Shown here piece by piece: positions 1-8,279 of a stretch of DNA of 64,000 nucleotides. The position numbers and the translations under genes are program-made. Position 1 is the first letter of the stretch; each line of letters starts with the position of its first letter. The notes beneath the pieces are model-generated. The model was not told where the DNA came from, made no database searches, and saw only the letters and a program-made list of their open reading frames with translations. Source of the DNA: Terrimonas pollutisoli (lineage in GTDB: Bacteria > Bacteroidota > Bacteroidia > Chitinophagales > Chitinophagaceae); contig NZ_JARKNA010000003.1 in NCBI RefSeq assembly GCF_029360765.1, positions 310,001 to 374,000 of the forward strand, given 5' to 3'.

Positions 1-26
1 CCCTTCAAAAAAGTATAGCTAATCAA

Positions 27-434
27 ATGGTATTTCTTATTGGAACGTCAGTTTTAATAGGAATAGCTTGCTTTTATGGATTTAAAATGGCTTTTCCTAA
101 AGGATATGCAAATCAGAATGGGATTGCAAAAACCCTTATCCTCATTTTGTTTCTGATTCTTTCATTTGCATTTAACCGGGGATGGGTTCAAACAATCAAT
201 ACAGTCGGGCAAAAAGAGAGACTTATTATTGATGGGGTTATTTTGTCAAAAGAAACTGAAAAGAGTGGTAAGACCAGATTCTATTATTTAGAGGTTGGTG
301 ACAAACAATCAGGGAAACGGTATAGATTTCGAGTTTGGGAATCAGTTTTTAACAGCATTGGTAATACTGGCGATAAGTTATATCAGGAGTTTTTAATTGG
401 TACTATGGGGATTATATACAAAGCAGATTTCTGA
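27..434 (+). CDS. Hypothetical small membrane protein (possibly 5'-truncated)
   Basis: A 135-residue product if the ATG at 27 is used. The reading frame has no stop between the window edge and 27, so the gene could start further upstream. Two hydrophobic segments (about residues 3-20 and 35-50) predict an N-terminal membrane hairpin. The remaining ~80 residues are hydrophilic and beta-rich (motifs such as ERLIIDGVIL and YYLEVGDKQSGKRYRFRVW), suggesting a small exposed domain. I do not recognise the family. It is followed by a divergent-free gap and then the promoter of the next gene. No function is claimed. Confidence 0.6.
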   Translation: MVFLIGTSVLIGIACFYGFKMAFPKGYANQNGIAKTLILILFLILSFAFNRGWVQTINTVGQKERLIIDGVILSKETEKSGKTRFYYLEVGDKQSGKRYRFRVWESVFNSIGNTGDKLYQEFLIGTMGIIYKADF

Positions 435-474
435 TTAAAGAATCTGTTAAACAATTCCTTAAGTCTGTTATTTC

Positions 475-499
475 GTAAGCCGGCTTACTTTTGCCGGCT
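475..499. repeat. GC-rich palindrome/hairpin between genes
   Basis: GTAAGCCGGCTTAC (475-488) is a perfect palindrome, and AGCCGGC (478-484) also pairs with GCCGGCT (493-499). The two foldings exclude each other. No T-tract follows on either strand, so it is not a classical terminator. It overlaps the -33 element of the promoter for the downstream thioredoxin-fold gene. Confidence 0.4.
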
Positions 500-519
500 A
501 AAAAAAGAAATTATCTTTG
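489..519 (+). promoter_or_regulatory. Bacteroidota-type promoter of the thioredoxin-fold gene
   Basis: TTTTG at 489-493, an 18-nt spacer, and TATCTTTG at 512-519 match the Bacteroidota -33/-7 consensus (TTTG, then TAnnTTTG). Transcription would begin near 526, leaving a very short leader before the candidate starts at 537, 543 or 549. Confidence 0.55.
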
Positions 520-548
520 TTTGCAGACAAAAATTGATGTGCATGAAT

Positions 549-1628
549 ATGAAAAGATTAGTAGTCGTTTTAGCAATGCTTCCCTTGTTGGCAAGTGCCC
601 AGAAAAAGCTCACTGTTACCGGTAAGGTGAAAGGGCTTAAAGATGGTACCATTGTTTCGATTTCAGATGTAAACCGCCCTGCGGATACGCTGGCGAAAGT
701 GAAGGCTAAACAAGGCGCATTTGTGCTTACCCACGAGTTGAAGGAGCCTATGTTGCTTAATTTGGGAATAGGTAGTGGTAAAACGGTGATGACCTTCCTG
801 GATAATTCGCCGGTCAAAGTTTCAGGTGATATAGAACAGATGAAGAATATCAAATTCAGCGGTTCAAAAACTCACAATGACTTTACTGATTTCAAAAAAA
901 CATTCGACCCTAAGTTTGAGAAGCTGATGAAAATAAATCAGCAATTGCAGATGGGTTTACGTTCAGATAGTCTTGAAACTGCTACCAGAACAATCAAAGC
1001 AGATATCCAGCAGTCAATTGACCAGTTTATCACTAAAAGAAAATCATCCCCGGTCAGTGCGTTTGTAATAGCGGCAACCATGCAGTTGAATGAAGATGTT
1101 ATGGTAACCGAGCAAAGGTTGAATAGCTTAAAACCCGCTGCATTGGAAAATATGTATGGTACTTATCTCAAAGAAAATATTGCAGAAGCAAAGATCAATG
1201 CTATAGGGACTGTGGCAACGGAGTTTACTCAAGCGGATACATCTGGTGTTCCGGTTTCGCTTTCATCTTTCAGGGGAAAGTATGTGCTGCTTGATTTTTG
1301 GGCCAGCTGGTGTGGTCCCTGCCGCCAGGAGAATCCGAATGTAGTGGCCAATTTTAAAAAGTTCAACAACAAAAATTTTACGGTGTTAGGTGTCTCGCTT
1401 GACAGGCCCGGGCAAAAAGAAAGGTGGCTACAGGCGATTTATAAAGATGAACTGACCTGGACGCATGTCAGCGATTTGCAGTTTTGGAATAATGCGGTTG
1501 CCCAACAATACAGGGTGCAGAGCATACCCCAAAACTTTTTGATTGGTCCCGATGGAAAGATCATTGCCAAAAACCTGCGTGGCCCGGCATTGGAACAAAA
1601 GCTGTGTGAAGTAATTGGTTGTAATTAG
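549..1628 (+). CDS. TlpA-like thiol-disulfide oxidoreductase with DUF4369
   Basis: A 359-residue exported thioredoxin-fold protein. The signal peptide (MKRLVVVLAMLPLLASAQ) fits the ATG at 549; in-frame ATGs at 537 and 543 are alternatives. Residues ~20-105 resemble the DUF4369 beta-domain typical of Bacteroidota TlpA proteins, a helical linker follows, and the C-terminal third (from ~230) is an AhpC/TSA-thioredoxin domain with active site WCGPC and the cis-Pro motif SIPQNF. Such proteins reduce or isomerise disulfides in the periplasm, often for cytochrome maturation. It stands alone, convergent with the DUF2911 gene across a hairpin. Substrate unknown. Confidence 0.88.
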   Translation: MKRLVVVLAMLPLLASAQKKLTVTGKVKGLKDGTIVSISDVNRPADTLAKVKAKQGAFVLTHELKEPMLLNLGIGSGKTVMTFLDNSPVKVSGDIEQMKNIKFSGSKTHNDFTDFKKTFDPKFEKLMKINQQLQMGLRSDSLETATRTIKADIQQSIDQFITKRKSSPVSAFVIAATMQLNEDVMVTEQRLNSLKPAALENMYGTYLKENIAEAKINAIGTVATEFTQADTSGVPVSLSSFRGKYVLLDFWASWCGPCRQENPNVVANFKKFNNKNFTVLGVSLDRPGQKERWLQAIYKDELTWTHVSDLQFWNNAVAQQYRVQSIPQNFLIGPDGKIIAKNLRGPALEQKLCEVIGCN

Positions 1629-1639
1629 ACTAAAAGGCT

Positions 1640-1666
1640 GAGGTCAGAAGTTAGACATCTGACCTC
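1640..1666. terminator. Hairpin between convergent genes
   Basis: GAGGTCAGA (1640-1648) pairs perfectly with TCTGACCTC (1658-1666) across a 9-nt loop, between the stops at 1628 (+) and 1691 (-). It lacks a strong T-tract, so termination is inferred from position. It belongs to the GAGTCAG/GAGGTCAG hairpin family also seen at 46.6 and 49.4 kb. Confidence 0.4.
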
Positions 1667-1690
1667 TGACCCCGTACTTCTGCTTCGTTC

Positions 1691-2803
1691 TTAATTAGCA
1701 TCTTTCCCTGCTTTCAACTTATCGATCATCGTTGATACATTGTTTTTATTGTTGGTATCAGGCGCCAGCGCCAGGGCTAGGTTGGCATATTTTAATGCCG
1801 ATTTATAATCGCCATTTGCGGAATAACCCCTTGTCAATCCCATCAGCGTTGTAAACTGGTTCGGATTTTTTTGAAAATTGGTTTTAAATATTTCCAAAGC
1901 TTCTTTGGTCTTTTTCTGTTGCAGCAGTTGGCGACCATATTGATGTATTTCATTCATGCCTGCAAAGACCATTGATTTTTTCATGATCTCGGCGGATTCC
2001 GCAGAACGGTTGAGTTTATCTAACAGCTGAGCTTTGGTGCTCCATGCCGCGAAAGATTTATCACCGCCAAAATTAGTGCTGGTAGCCGAATCGGCCCAGA
2101 GGAGTGCCTGTTCGAGATTGACATTTCGCTGCAGGCACCATGCAGCCGCCTGGTTCCAGCTTTCCCAGATAAATCCTTTCTCCGTTCTCAGCTCTTTCCG
2201 GAATGATTCGAGCTGTGCGTTCACATAATCCACTTCAACAGTGAACGGGATCATCAGTTTTTCCCAAAGCAAGGCGATGGTTGCGGTGTTTTCTGTTTGA
2301 TTCATGAATTCATATTTCAGCCACTCTACACTTTTATCTAATGCTGCCGGTTTTACTTTTACCCGCAATACATCTTCCGCATCATTGTAAAAATAACTAC
2401 CCCATGATGTAGAGTTTTTGGAAAATATCAACGTACATTCTTCCGGCGAGTAAGCTACAAAGAATCCATATGTGCCTGCGGGTAAATCTTTTCCTTCAAT
2501 CTTGACAGGAGTAGAAAACTCAACCGTTGTGTTTTCATTGGCACCGGCTCTCCATGGGGCCGATTTACTGCTGCCAAATTGCTGATCGATAAATCCTATG
2601 TGTACGAGTTGCCCCCACACTTTTCCATCTCTTCCCTTTACACCGGGCCGGTCATAGTGAATCGTTACATCCGTGAGGCCGATGCGTTCACTCACCGAAG
2701 CTTTCTTATTGCCGCCACTGGGAGCTACGATCAATGGTATTTGGGCTAATCCGAGAATAGTGATAAAAAGGCCAAAGGCCAGTAAAACAATTTTCCTGTT
2801 CAT
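1691..2803 (-). CDS. DUF2911 domain protein with C-terminal TPRs
   Basis: A 370-residue secreted protein. The start at 2803 (MNRKIVLLAFGLFITILG) gives a clean signal peptide; an upstream ATG at 2920 would add an implausible 39-residue leader. Residues ~25-170 form the DUF2911 domain (motif VTIHYDRPGVKGRDGKVWG and the APWRAGANE segment), common in Bacteroidota and of unknown function. The rest contains TPR helices (for example NQFTTLMGLTRGYSANGDY). It lies 126 bases after the response regulator on the same strand and may share its transcript. Role unknown, probably protein binding in the periplasm. Confidence 0.85.
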   Translation of the reverse strand: MNRKIVLLAFGLFITILGLAQIPLIVAPSGGNKKASVSERIGLTDVTIHYDRPGVKGRDGKVWGQLVHIGFIDQQFGSSKSAPWRAGANENTTVEFSTPVKIEGKDLPAGTYGFFVAYSPEECTLIFSKNSTSWGSYFYNDAEDVLRVKVKPAALDKSVEWLKYEFMNQTENTATIALLWEKLMIPFTVEVDYVNAQLESFRKELRTEKGFIWESWNQAAAWCLQRNVNLEQALLWADSATSTNFGGDKSFAAWSTKAQLLDKLNRSAESAEIMKKSMVFAGMNEIHQYGRQLLQQKKTKEALEIFKTNFQKNPNQFTTLMGLTRGYSANGDYKSALKYANLALALAPDTNNKNNVSTMIDKLKAGKDAN

Positions 2804-2929
2804 GCAATTGGGTTTTAAACCAAAAGCTAGGTAGAAATAATGTACGCCTGCCAGGTTTTTTATAAACGAATTGGCGAAAGGATAAAGCGCATGGAAGAAG
2901 GATGTGAGGCGATGTAACACAAAAGACGA

Positions 2930-3571
2930 TCAGATTAGCTTATGCTCATAAGCATACTTCACGAGGCCGATTACACTGCCGGTATTTGTTTTTCGAAATA
3001 TATTTTTCCGGTGTGTTTCTACTGTTCGTTCGCTAATAAAAAGGGCTTCAGCGATCTGCCTGTTATTGTATTCTTTTTCTATGAGGCGAATAATTTCCAT
3101 TTCCCTATCAGTAAGATGAACTGTCGGGTTTTCTTTTTTTGTTGCCGATTTTGTTTGCAGGCCGGCAAGTACTTCTTCACTGAAATAAATACCACCGTTG
3201 GCAATTTTTTCAAGTGCTTCTACCAGTTCCTGCTTACCGATATTTTTCAGCACGTAGCCTGAAATATTTGCCTCATTGATCATTTCATTAACCAGGTCAG
3301 CACTTCCGTTCATTGAAAGGGCAAGAATCTGTGTGGCGGGAAATTTTTCTTTTACTTGTTTGGCCAACAAGTTACCCGGCATACCGGGCATCATGATATC
3401 AGTGAGTAAAATATCTACGGGTTGCTCTTCCAGCCTTTTTAATACTTCTCCAGCATCGGTGGTTGCAAAGGCAAAACTGAACTTGTCATCTCCTTTCAAT
3501 AAAGAAATCAAACCGTCGATTACGATCTGGTGGTCGTCCACAAGAGCTAGTATGATTTTGCCATTCTTCAT
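2930..3571 (-). CDS. NarL/LuxR-type response regulator
   Basis: A 213-residue regulator. The receiver domain (~6-120) has the acidic pair in VDDHQIV, the phospho-acceptor Asp in LTDIMMPGMPG, and the conserved Lys in GYVLKNIG. A LuxR-type helix-turn-helix follows (~145-210, LTDREMEIIRLIEKEYNNR then ISERTVETHRKNIF). It lies just downstream of the HisKA_3 sensor kinase on the same strand and is evidently its partner. Family members bind DNA as phosphorylated dimers; the target genes cannot be read from the sequence. No missing key residue was seen. Confidence 0.93.
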   Translation of the reverse strand: MKNGKIILALVDDHQIVIDGLISLLKGDDKFSFAFATTDAGEVLKRLEEQPVDILLTDIMMPGMPGNLLAKQVKEKFPATQILALSMNGSADLVNEMINEANISGYVLKNIGKQELVEALEKIANGGIYFSEEVLAGLQTKSATKKENPTVHLTDREMEIIRLIEKEYNNRQIAEALFISERTVETHRKNIFRKTNTGSVIGLVKYAYEHKLI

Positions 3572-3702
3572 GCGTTTCTAAAATACTATAAAATGGCTTG
3601 CAAAACTAAACTGAAAAATTTAGTGCTATAAAATTGCCTCGCATCAAACAAACAGAATCAAGAAATATGCCGCATTATAAAAAATAAATATTTTAAAAAA
3701 TA

Positions 3703-4437
3703 TCAACCTAATAACGGTATATGCAGGGCCACCAGTGTCCCCCTGCCGGGAGCAGAATCGAAGTCAACCGTGCCCTTGAGATAATTTACCCGGGTTAAAA
3801 TATTTTTTAAACCAATGCCTTCTATTTTTTGCCGGTCATTTATGTCAAATCCTTTTCCATTGTCTTCAATGGTAGCGCTGATGCTGTTGCTTTCTTTTAT
3901 TACAGATATATCCAGTGTGGTTGCTTCAGCATGTTTGATTACATTATTCACACACTCCTGTATTACACGATATAATACGGTTTCAACATTTGAATCAAGC
4001 TTTTCATCCAATCCCTCTGTATATAAATGTACCTCCAATGATTTTTTATCCATCTTATCTACAAAATCCCTGATGGCGGATGAAAGATTTTTTTTCAACA
4101 GGGCATTGGGCATCATGTTGTGTGAGACGCTGCGTATTTCTTTGCAACTGTCATCTACCAAATTGATAATTTTTTCAAAGGATACCTGTTGTTCTTTGGT
4201 CTCAAATTTAATATCCGATTCCAGCGCTGATAAGTTCATTTTGGTAGCACTCATCATTTGTCCAACACCGTCGTGCAAATCACGGGCTATCCGTTGCCGC
4301 TCATCTTCTTCAGCTTTTATCACTGCTTTTGTTGACAACTCCTGGTGACGGATGATTTCATTTTGCAGCTTTGCTTTTTGTTTTAACCGGTAGCGTAACC
4401 AGCCCGACAAAGCCAGTAATCCCAGTAGTAAAAACAA
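3703..4437 (-). CDS. Sensor histidine kinase, catalytic half (frame-split from TPR half)
   Basis: A 244-residue product starting with a TTG at 4437 inside a membrane helix (FLLLGLLALSGWLRYRL), which is not a natural start. It has a HisKA_3 dimerisation segment with the phospho-accepting His in RIARDLHDGVGQ and an HATPase_c domain with the N-box (VIQECVNNVIKHAEA) and the G boxes (IEDNGKGFD, GIGLKNI). It overlaps the TPR reading frame just upstream. Together they form one conventional TPR sensor kinase broken by a one-base frameshift in a run of five G (plus-strand C, 4448-4452). As written, the kinase would be made only by frameshifting or internal initiation. Confidence 0.85.
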   Translation of the reverse strand: MFLLLGLLALSGWLRYRLKQKAKLQNEIIRHQELSTKAVIKAEEDERQRIARDLHDGVGQMMSATKMNLSALESDIKFETKEQQVSFEKIINLVDDSCKEIRSVSHNMMPNALLKKNLSSAIRDFVDKMDKKSLEVHLYTEGLDEKLDSNVETVLYRVIQECVNNVIKHAEATTLDISVIKESNSISATIEDNGKGFDINDRQKIEGIGLKNILTRVNYLKGTVDFDSAPGRGTLVALHIPLLG

Positions 4438-5630
4438 TATAATAGTGCCCCCAGGATAAAATTCTTTTTACTCAGTTGTTCGTGTTGCAAATTGATCTGT
4501 TGTTGCTTCTTTTCTGTTTCATACAAAGTTTGCATTTCGGCTATCCGGTTTTCACTGCCCGTATTTACCAGGCTGTCTTTTACCCGCATGGCGTTTTTTA
4601 AAGCTATATAAGCTTCGTTGGCTTTCCCGGATTGCTGGTAGGCTGTTGACAGCATTTGCAACGCCTTTAATTTTCCTTGTGCATAACCCGATTCGTCGGC
4701 TAGCACAATGCAGCGTTGGAGGTAAGGAATCGCCTCGGCGTATTTTTTTTGCTGGAAAAAAACATCACCCAGGTTTACATAGCTGTCGCTCATTTGCTTT
4801 TTATTGTCGAAAGCTGAGTCGATTTTTAATGTTTTAGTAAAAAACCCGATTGCTTTAACATAGTTGGGCGGATCACCATACAGGTAACAGTTACCCATAT
4901 TATCATAAAATAATGATTTTGCTAATTCGCTGTGTGTCTTCTCGGCTAATTCCAATCCTTGCTGGTCAATAGCGAATGCTTCTTTGATTTTTCCCTGCAT
5001 GCCATAAATATTTGCCAACGTATGCATGGTATTGATCTGCAGACCCGGGTCACTATAGGTTTTAAGCAAAGCCAGGGCTTCGCTTACATATTTTTCCGCC
5101 AGTGGTAATTTCTCCTGGCTTTGGTACACCATGCCGATACTGTTTTTGGCAACGATGATGCCTTTGGTGTCATTTATCTTCTCCCTGATGCGAAGTGACC
5201 GGAAGTGGTGTTCTAATGATTCGGCATGTTTGCCTGTCTGCCACAGGGATGCTCCTATACCGGTAAGGGCACTTGCTTTTAATGAATCGTTTTTTGCGGC
5301 TTCGGCTAGTTCATATGCCTGCCTGTAATATTTTAAAGAAAGGTCGTAGCTGCCACGCACATGCAATATGCTGCCCATGGCATTGTAGGCAATCATTTTG
5401 GAATAAGCATTTTCAGATTCTTCTGCTATTGCATATGCTTTTTTTGCAAAAAAGATAGCAGTGTCAGGATCAGAATTACGGGTAAGAGTGACTAATGACA
5501 CATAAGCTTCTACTTGTCCTGTGCCCGCTGTGTTTTGCGCAATGGTGGAAAGCGAATCAATTTGATGATGTTGAGAATTTGCCCGCAAAGATACCCACAT
5601 CAACAATAGAATAGCGAGTCGATATTTCAT
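4383..5630 (-). CDS. TPR sensor half of a split histidine kinase
   Basis: A 415-residue frame beginning with a signal peptide (MKYRLAILLLMWVSLRANSQ, ATG at 5630; an ATG at 5651 adds seven residues). Residues ~30-340 are about seven tetratricopeptide repeats, a periplasmic sensing module. A coiled coil (ETEKKQQQINLQHEQLSKK) leads into a membrane helix that starts well (NFILGALL) but then turns into the unnatural tail YCFYYWDYWLCRAGYATG before a stop. Adding one base to the G-run at 4448-4452 restores a helix continuous with the kinase frame. Either a recent mutation or a sequencing error. The response regulator follows. Confidence 0.85.
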   Translation of the reverse strand: MKYRLAILLLMWVSLRANSQHHQIDSLSTIAQNTAGTGQVEAYVSLVTLTRNSDPDTAIFFAKKAYAIAEESENAYSKMIAYNAMGSILHVRGSYDLSLKYYRQAYELAEAAKNDSLKASALTGIGASLWQTGKHAESLEHHFRSLRIREKINDTKGIIVAKNSIGMVYQSQEKLPLAEKYVSEALALLKTYSDPGLQINTMHTLANIYGMQGKIKEAFAIDQQGLELAEKTHSELAKSLFYDNMGNCYLYGDPPNYVKAIGFFTKTLKIDSAFDNKKQMSDSYVNLGDVFFQQKKYAEAIPYLQRCIVLADESGYAQGKLKALQMLSTAYQQSGKANEAYIALKNAMRVKDSLVNTGSENRIAEMQTLYETEKKQQQINLQHEQLSKKNFILGALLYCFYYWDYWLCRAGYATG

Positions 5631-5698
5631 GTAGACAGGAAATGTTGGCAAACGGTCAATAACATGGCGTTGGTCAATACCAAAGTCGGCAAGGCTTT

Positions 5699-6415
5699 CT
5701 ACAAACCCAATACCTGCTGCATACTAAAAATACCTTTTTTGTCTTTGATAAATTCAGCGGCCAGCACGGCTCCCAGGGCAAAGCCCTGCCGGTTATGAGC
5801 AGTATGAATGATTTCAATATCATCAATCGATGACGAATATTTTATACTATGTGTGCCGGGAGCAGGATCTTCTCGTTTACTGATAATAGAAAGGTCAGAC
5901 GCGGCCGTCGCCGGGTTATTTACCCATTTTGTTTTTCGTGGCACTTCCTTCAATATTTGTTCCGCCAATGTAATAGCAGTACCACTCGGCGCATCTTTTT
6001 TTTGTGTATGATGTATTTCCTCCATGCTGACCTCATATTCTGCATGAGGTGACATCAGTGCAGCTAATTTTTTATTCAGTTCAAAAAAGATGTTGACCCC
6101 AACGCTAAAATTGCTGGCGTATAAAAAACTTCCATTTTGCTTATTGCAATAATCGTTAATCTCGCCGATCCTTTCCGTCCAACCAGTAGAACCACACACC
6201 ACAGGAGTTCCGTATTCCAATAACTTTTTTACATTATCGTAGGCGCTATGCGGACTGGTAAATTCAATAGCTACATCCGCTTTCGAAACCTTTTCTTTGG
6301 TGAAATCCTGCAGGTTTTCATCGTTGATCTTTAAAACGATAGAATGACCCCTTCCGATAGCAATTTCTTCAATAGCTTTTCCCATTTTCCCGTACCCGAT
6401 CAAAGCAATATTCAT
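5699..6415 (-). CDS. dapB: 4-hydroxy-tetrahydrodipicolinate reductase
   Basis: A 238-residue cytosolic enzyme that reduces the dihydrodipicolinate precursor in the lysine/meso-diaminopimelate pathway, feeding peptidoglycan. The start at 6415 gives the nucleotide-binding motif at the N-terminus (IALIGYGKMGKAI). Further signatures are the VAIEFTSPHSAYDN segment, the catalytic motif EIHHTQKKDAPSGTA, and ALGAVLAAEFI near the C-terminus. It is shorter than E. coli DapB (273) but normal for Bacteroidota. A longer frame up to 6601 is unlikely, because it would run through two hairpins. Its upstream region holds a 13-bp inverted repeat. Confidence 0.95.
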   Translation of the reverse strand: MNIALIGYGKMGKAIEEIAIGRGHSIVLKINDENLQDFTKEKVSKADVAIEFTSPHSAYDNVKKLLEYGTPVVCGSTGWTERIGEINDYCNKQNGSFLYASNFSVGVNIFFELNKKLAALMSPHAEYEVSMEEIHHTQKKDAPSGTAITLAEQILKEVPRKTKWVNNPATAASDLSIISKREDPAPGTHSIKYSSSIDDIEIIHTAHNRQGFALGAVLAAEFIKDKKGIFSMQQVLGL

Positions 6416-6510
6416 TGTGAAGCCTGGTTTTAATTTTTGAGGCTGTGAAGTTAATGATAGTTTGTGTAGAAGACGGTGGTTTTTATGAGCAAAGTCTGTT
6501 GACTTTTGAC

Positions 6511-6547
6511 ATAGGTCATGCGAGGCCGGGGACTTCGCATGACCTAT
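6511..6547. repeat. 13-bp inverted repeat upstream of dapB
   Basis: ATAGGTCATGCGA (6511-6523) and TCGCATGACCTAT (6535-6547) are perfectly complementary across 11 nt. It lies 96-132 bases before the dapB start, between that gene and the terminator of the preceding gene. No T-tract follows on either strand. It could be an operator, an mRNA stem in the dapB leader, or a dispersed palindrome. Confidence 0.55.
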
Positions 6548-6559
6548 AGTAAAAACGGG

Positions 6560-6598
6560 TGTAAAAAAGAAAACCATGCACGTTTCCGTGCATGGTTT
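6560..6598 (-). terminator. Rho-independent terminator of the DUF4382 gene
   Basis: A perfect 12-bp stem (6571-6582 with 6587-6598) with a 4-nt TTTC/GAAA loop. On the minus strand it is followed by TTTTCTTTTTT. It sits 23 bases past the stop codon at 6621. Confidence 0.88.
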
Positions 6599-6620
6599 CA
6601 CAATGATGAATGATAAGAAA

Positions 6621-7412
6621 TTATTTCAAAAACATCGTATCAACTACTGTAACAGATCCATTAGTAACCATGATGTCGTTCCTGACTGTATCAGCAAAAC
6701 TGGCTGAAGGAAGAAAATGTAAGGAATAAGATCCCGCCGCCAGGCCACCGATCCAATAACCGCCGGTTGCTCCTGTATAAGTTCCTGCAATGGTGTCGGT
6801 ACCCTGGATCGCCAATATATTTGTCAGCGAATCATAGGGAACAACTACGCCGCGCAAGCCGCCGCCAACCGATTCAAGTGAGGTGCGGATGACAGGTTTC
6901 AGTATGTATTTATTGCTGCCAGTATGAACTATTGACCTGGATGCATCAAAGTCCAGTATCATTTTATATACCAAGCCCGCTTCTACATCCTGGTGTATAT
7001 TAAGTTTCAAACCTGATTGTTGTGCACTGGGCGTTTCAAGCGATGATTCCACACCATCCACTACAATTGTATTGTCATTTCCCAATACCAACCTGATCTG
7101 TTGAATTTTACCGGCAGGAATATCTGCATTCACCAATAGTGTATCCTTGTTATCAACAAGGTCTAATAAATTGTAAACACCTTTGGCAACACCAGGCAAG
7201 CTTTGCCAGCCGCCTTCGCTATCGGTAGTAAGATTAATTTGTACATCCTGTATGTCTACGTTGACCTCGTCGTAATCACCGGGGTCATCGGTTAGATAAA
7301 CTGCAAGCTTTGCTTTGCCATCTGTTTTCGTATCATTTTTTGTACAGGCAGAGAAAAAAACTAAACTAATAATTGCGGTAAGAAAGGTGGTAAGAAAAAA
7401 AAGTTTTTTCAT
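6621..7412 (-). CDS. DUF4382 lipoprotein
   Basis: A 263-residue exported protein. The N-terminus has a hydrophobic stretch ending in the lipobox LVFFSACTK, so it is probably a lipoprotein. The DUF4382 domain (~35-185) begins with KLAVYLTDDPGDYDEVNVDI, the family signature. A C-terminal ~70-residue beta-domain resembles a carboxypeptidase-regulatory-like fold (ATGGYWIGGLAAGSYSLHF). DUF4382 proteins are common cell-surface lipoproteins in Bacteroidota; function unknown. It is a single-gene unit with its own strong terminator. Confidence 0.87.
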   Translation of the reverse strand: MKKLFFLTTFLTAIISLVFFSACTKNDTKTDGKAKLAVYLTDDPGDYDEVNVDIQDVQINLTTDSEGGWQSLPGVAKGVYNLLDLVDNKDTLLVNADIPAGKIQQIRLVLGNDNTIVVDGVESSLETPSAQQSGLKLNIHQDVEAGLVYKMILDFDASRSIVHTGSNKYILKPVIRTSLESVGGGLRGVVVPYDSLTNILAIQGTDTIAGTYTGATGGYWIGGLAAGSYSLHFLPSASFADTVRNDIMVTNGSVTVVDTMFLK

Positions 7413-7553
7413 GAGGGTTTTTTTAGCAAGGGTTTCAAATTGTATGCCATTACCCTTTTATCAGGATAGGAAAAGCCCCCAACGAGCACTGTATAAAAAT
7501 ATTTATTTCTTGATTAAACCTTAGTGGAAAATCATATTCTTACAGGGTTAGAT

Positions 7554-8234
7554 CTAAAATCGTGAAGGCAGGAAAGTAGTTGGTTTTTTCTTTCCGATGC
7601 TCAATACAAAACTTAACCCGGTAGTACCGGCCATTTCACTATGGCCTGGTTTAAAACGAAAACTCAGATCGGGGCTTACATCAAAACTTTTTAAATGGGA
7701 GTCTACTGCCGCATCTACGACATTTAACCCCCAAAAAAGAATAAAGAATAGAACAGAGTAGTCAATATAACGCCTGAATTCATCACGGGCTGCCCGGATA
7801 GAATTAGGCTCTATTATTTTATAAATTTCTTTTAACTCATTATATCCTATAGAGTCGGGTACAGGTAATGCTGCTTTGTATCTTATCTTATAAGCTTCCC
7901 GGTACTCACGATAAGTATTTATGTTATCAAAAAAAATATAGCCTGTAATTCCCAGCGCACCGTAGACAATAGGCAGCTTCCAATATTTCTTATTGTATAC
8001 CTGTCCCCAACCGGGAAGGATGGCTGACCGCAACGCTGCTTTTTTAGGATTGTAAACATTTATCTTTTTTACTTTTTTCCCTTCCGGTGAAGTTGTATCA
8101 ACAACTGCGGTAATTGTTTTCAATGAGTCAGCTGACTTTAGAACTTCTTTTTCCTGGGCAAATAGAGGGAAAGGAATTGTTGTAAGACAAATCAGCAAAA
8201 GAAAAAGGCAACCCAAAACTTTTTTATTTCTCAT
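7554..8234 (-). CDS. DUF5683 membrane protein
   Basis: A 226-residue protein with an N-terminal signal/anchor helix, the DUF5683 signature ALRSAILPGWGQVYNKKYWK (~65-90), a membrane helix (LPIVYGALGITGYIFF), a short helical insert, a second hydrophobic segment (VLFFILFWGLNVVDAAVD), and a C-terminal beta-stretch ending SFVLSIGKKK. The family is Bacteroidota-specific with no known function. It lies 45 bases after parB on the same strand, so it is likely in the parA-parB transcript, an arrangement also seen in relatives. Confidence 0.85.
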   Translation of the reverse strand: MRNKKVLGCLFLLLICLTTIPFPLFAQEKEVLKSADSLKTITAVVDTTSPEGKKVKKINVYNPKKAALRSAILPGWGQVYNKKYWKLPIVYGALGITGYIFFDNINTYREYREAYKIRYKAALPVPDSIGYNELKEIYKIIEPNSIRAARDEFRRYIDYSVLFFILFWGLNVVDAAVDSHLKSFDVSPDLSFRFKPGHSEMAGTTGLSFVLSIGKKKPTTFLPSRF

Positions 8235-8279
8235 TCCATTTATGATAATGATGACAGCACGCTATATCTCCGCATCCGG

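Noticed and set aside
3815..4348. 177-codon plus-strand frame opposite the kinase
   Set aside because: Antisense shadow of the histidine-kinase coding region.
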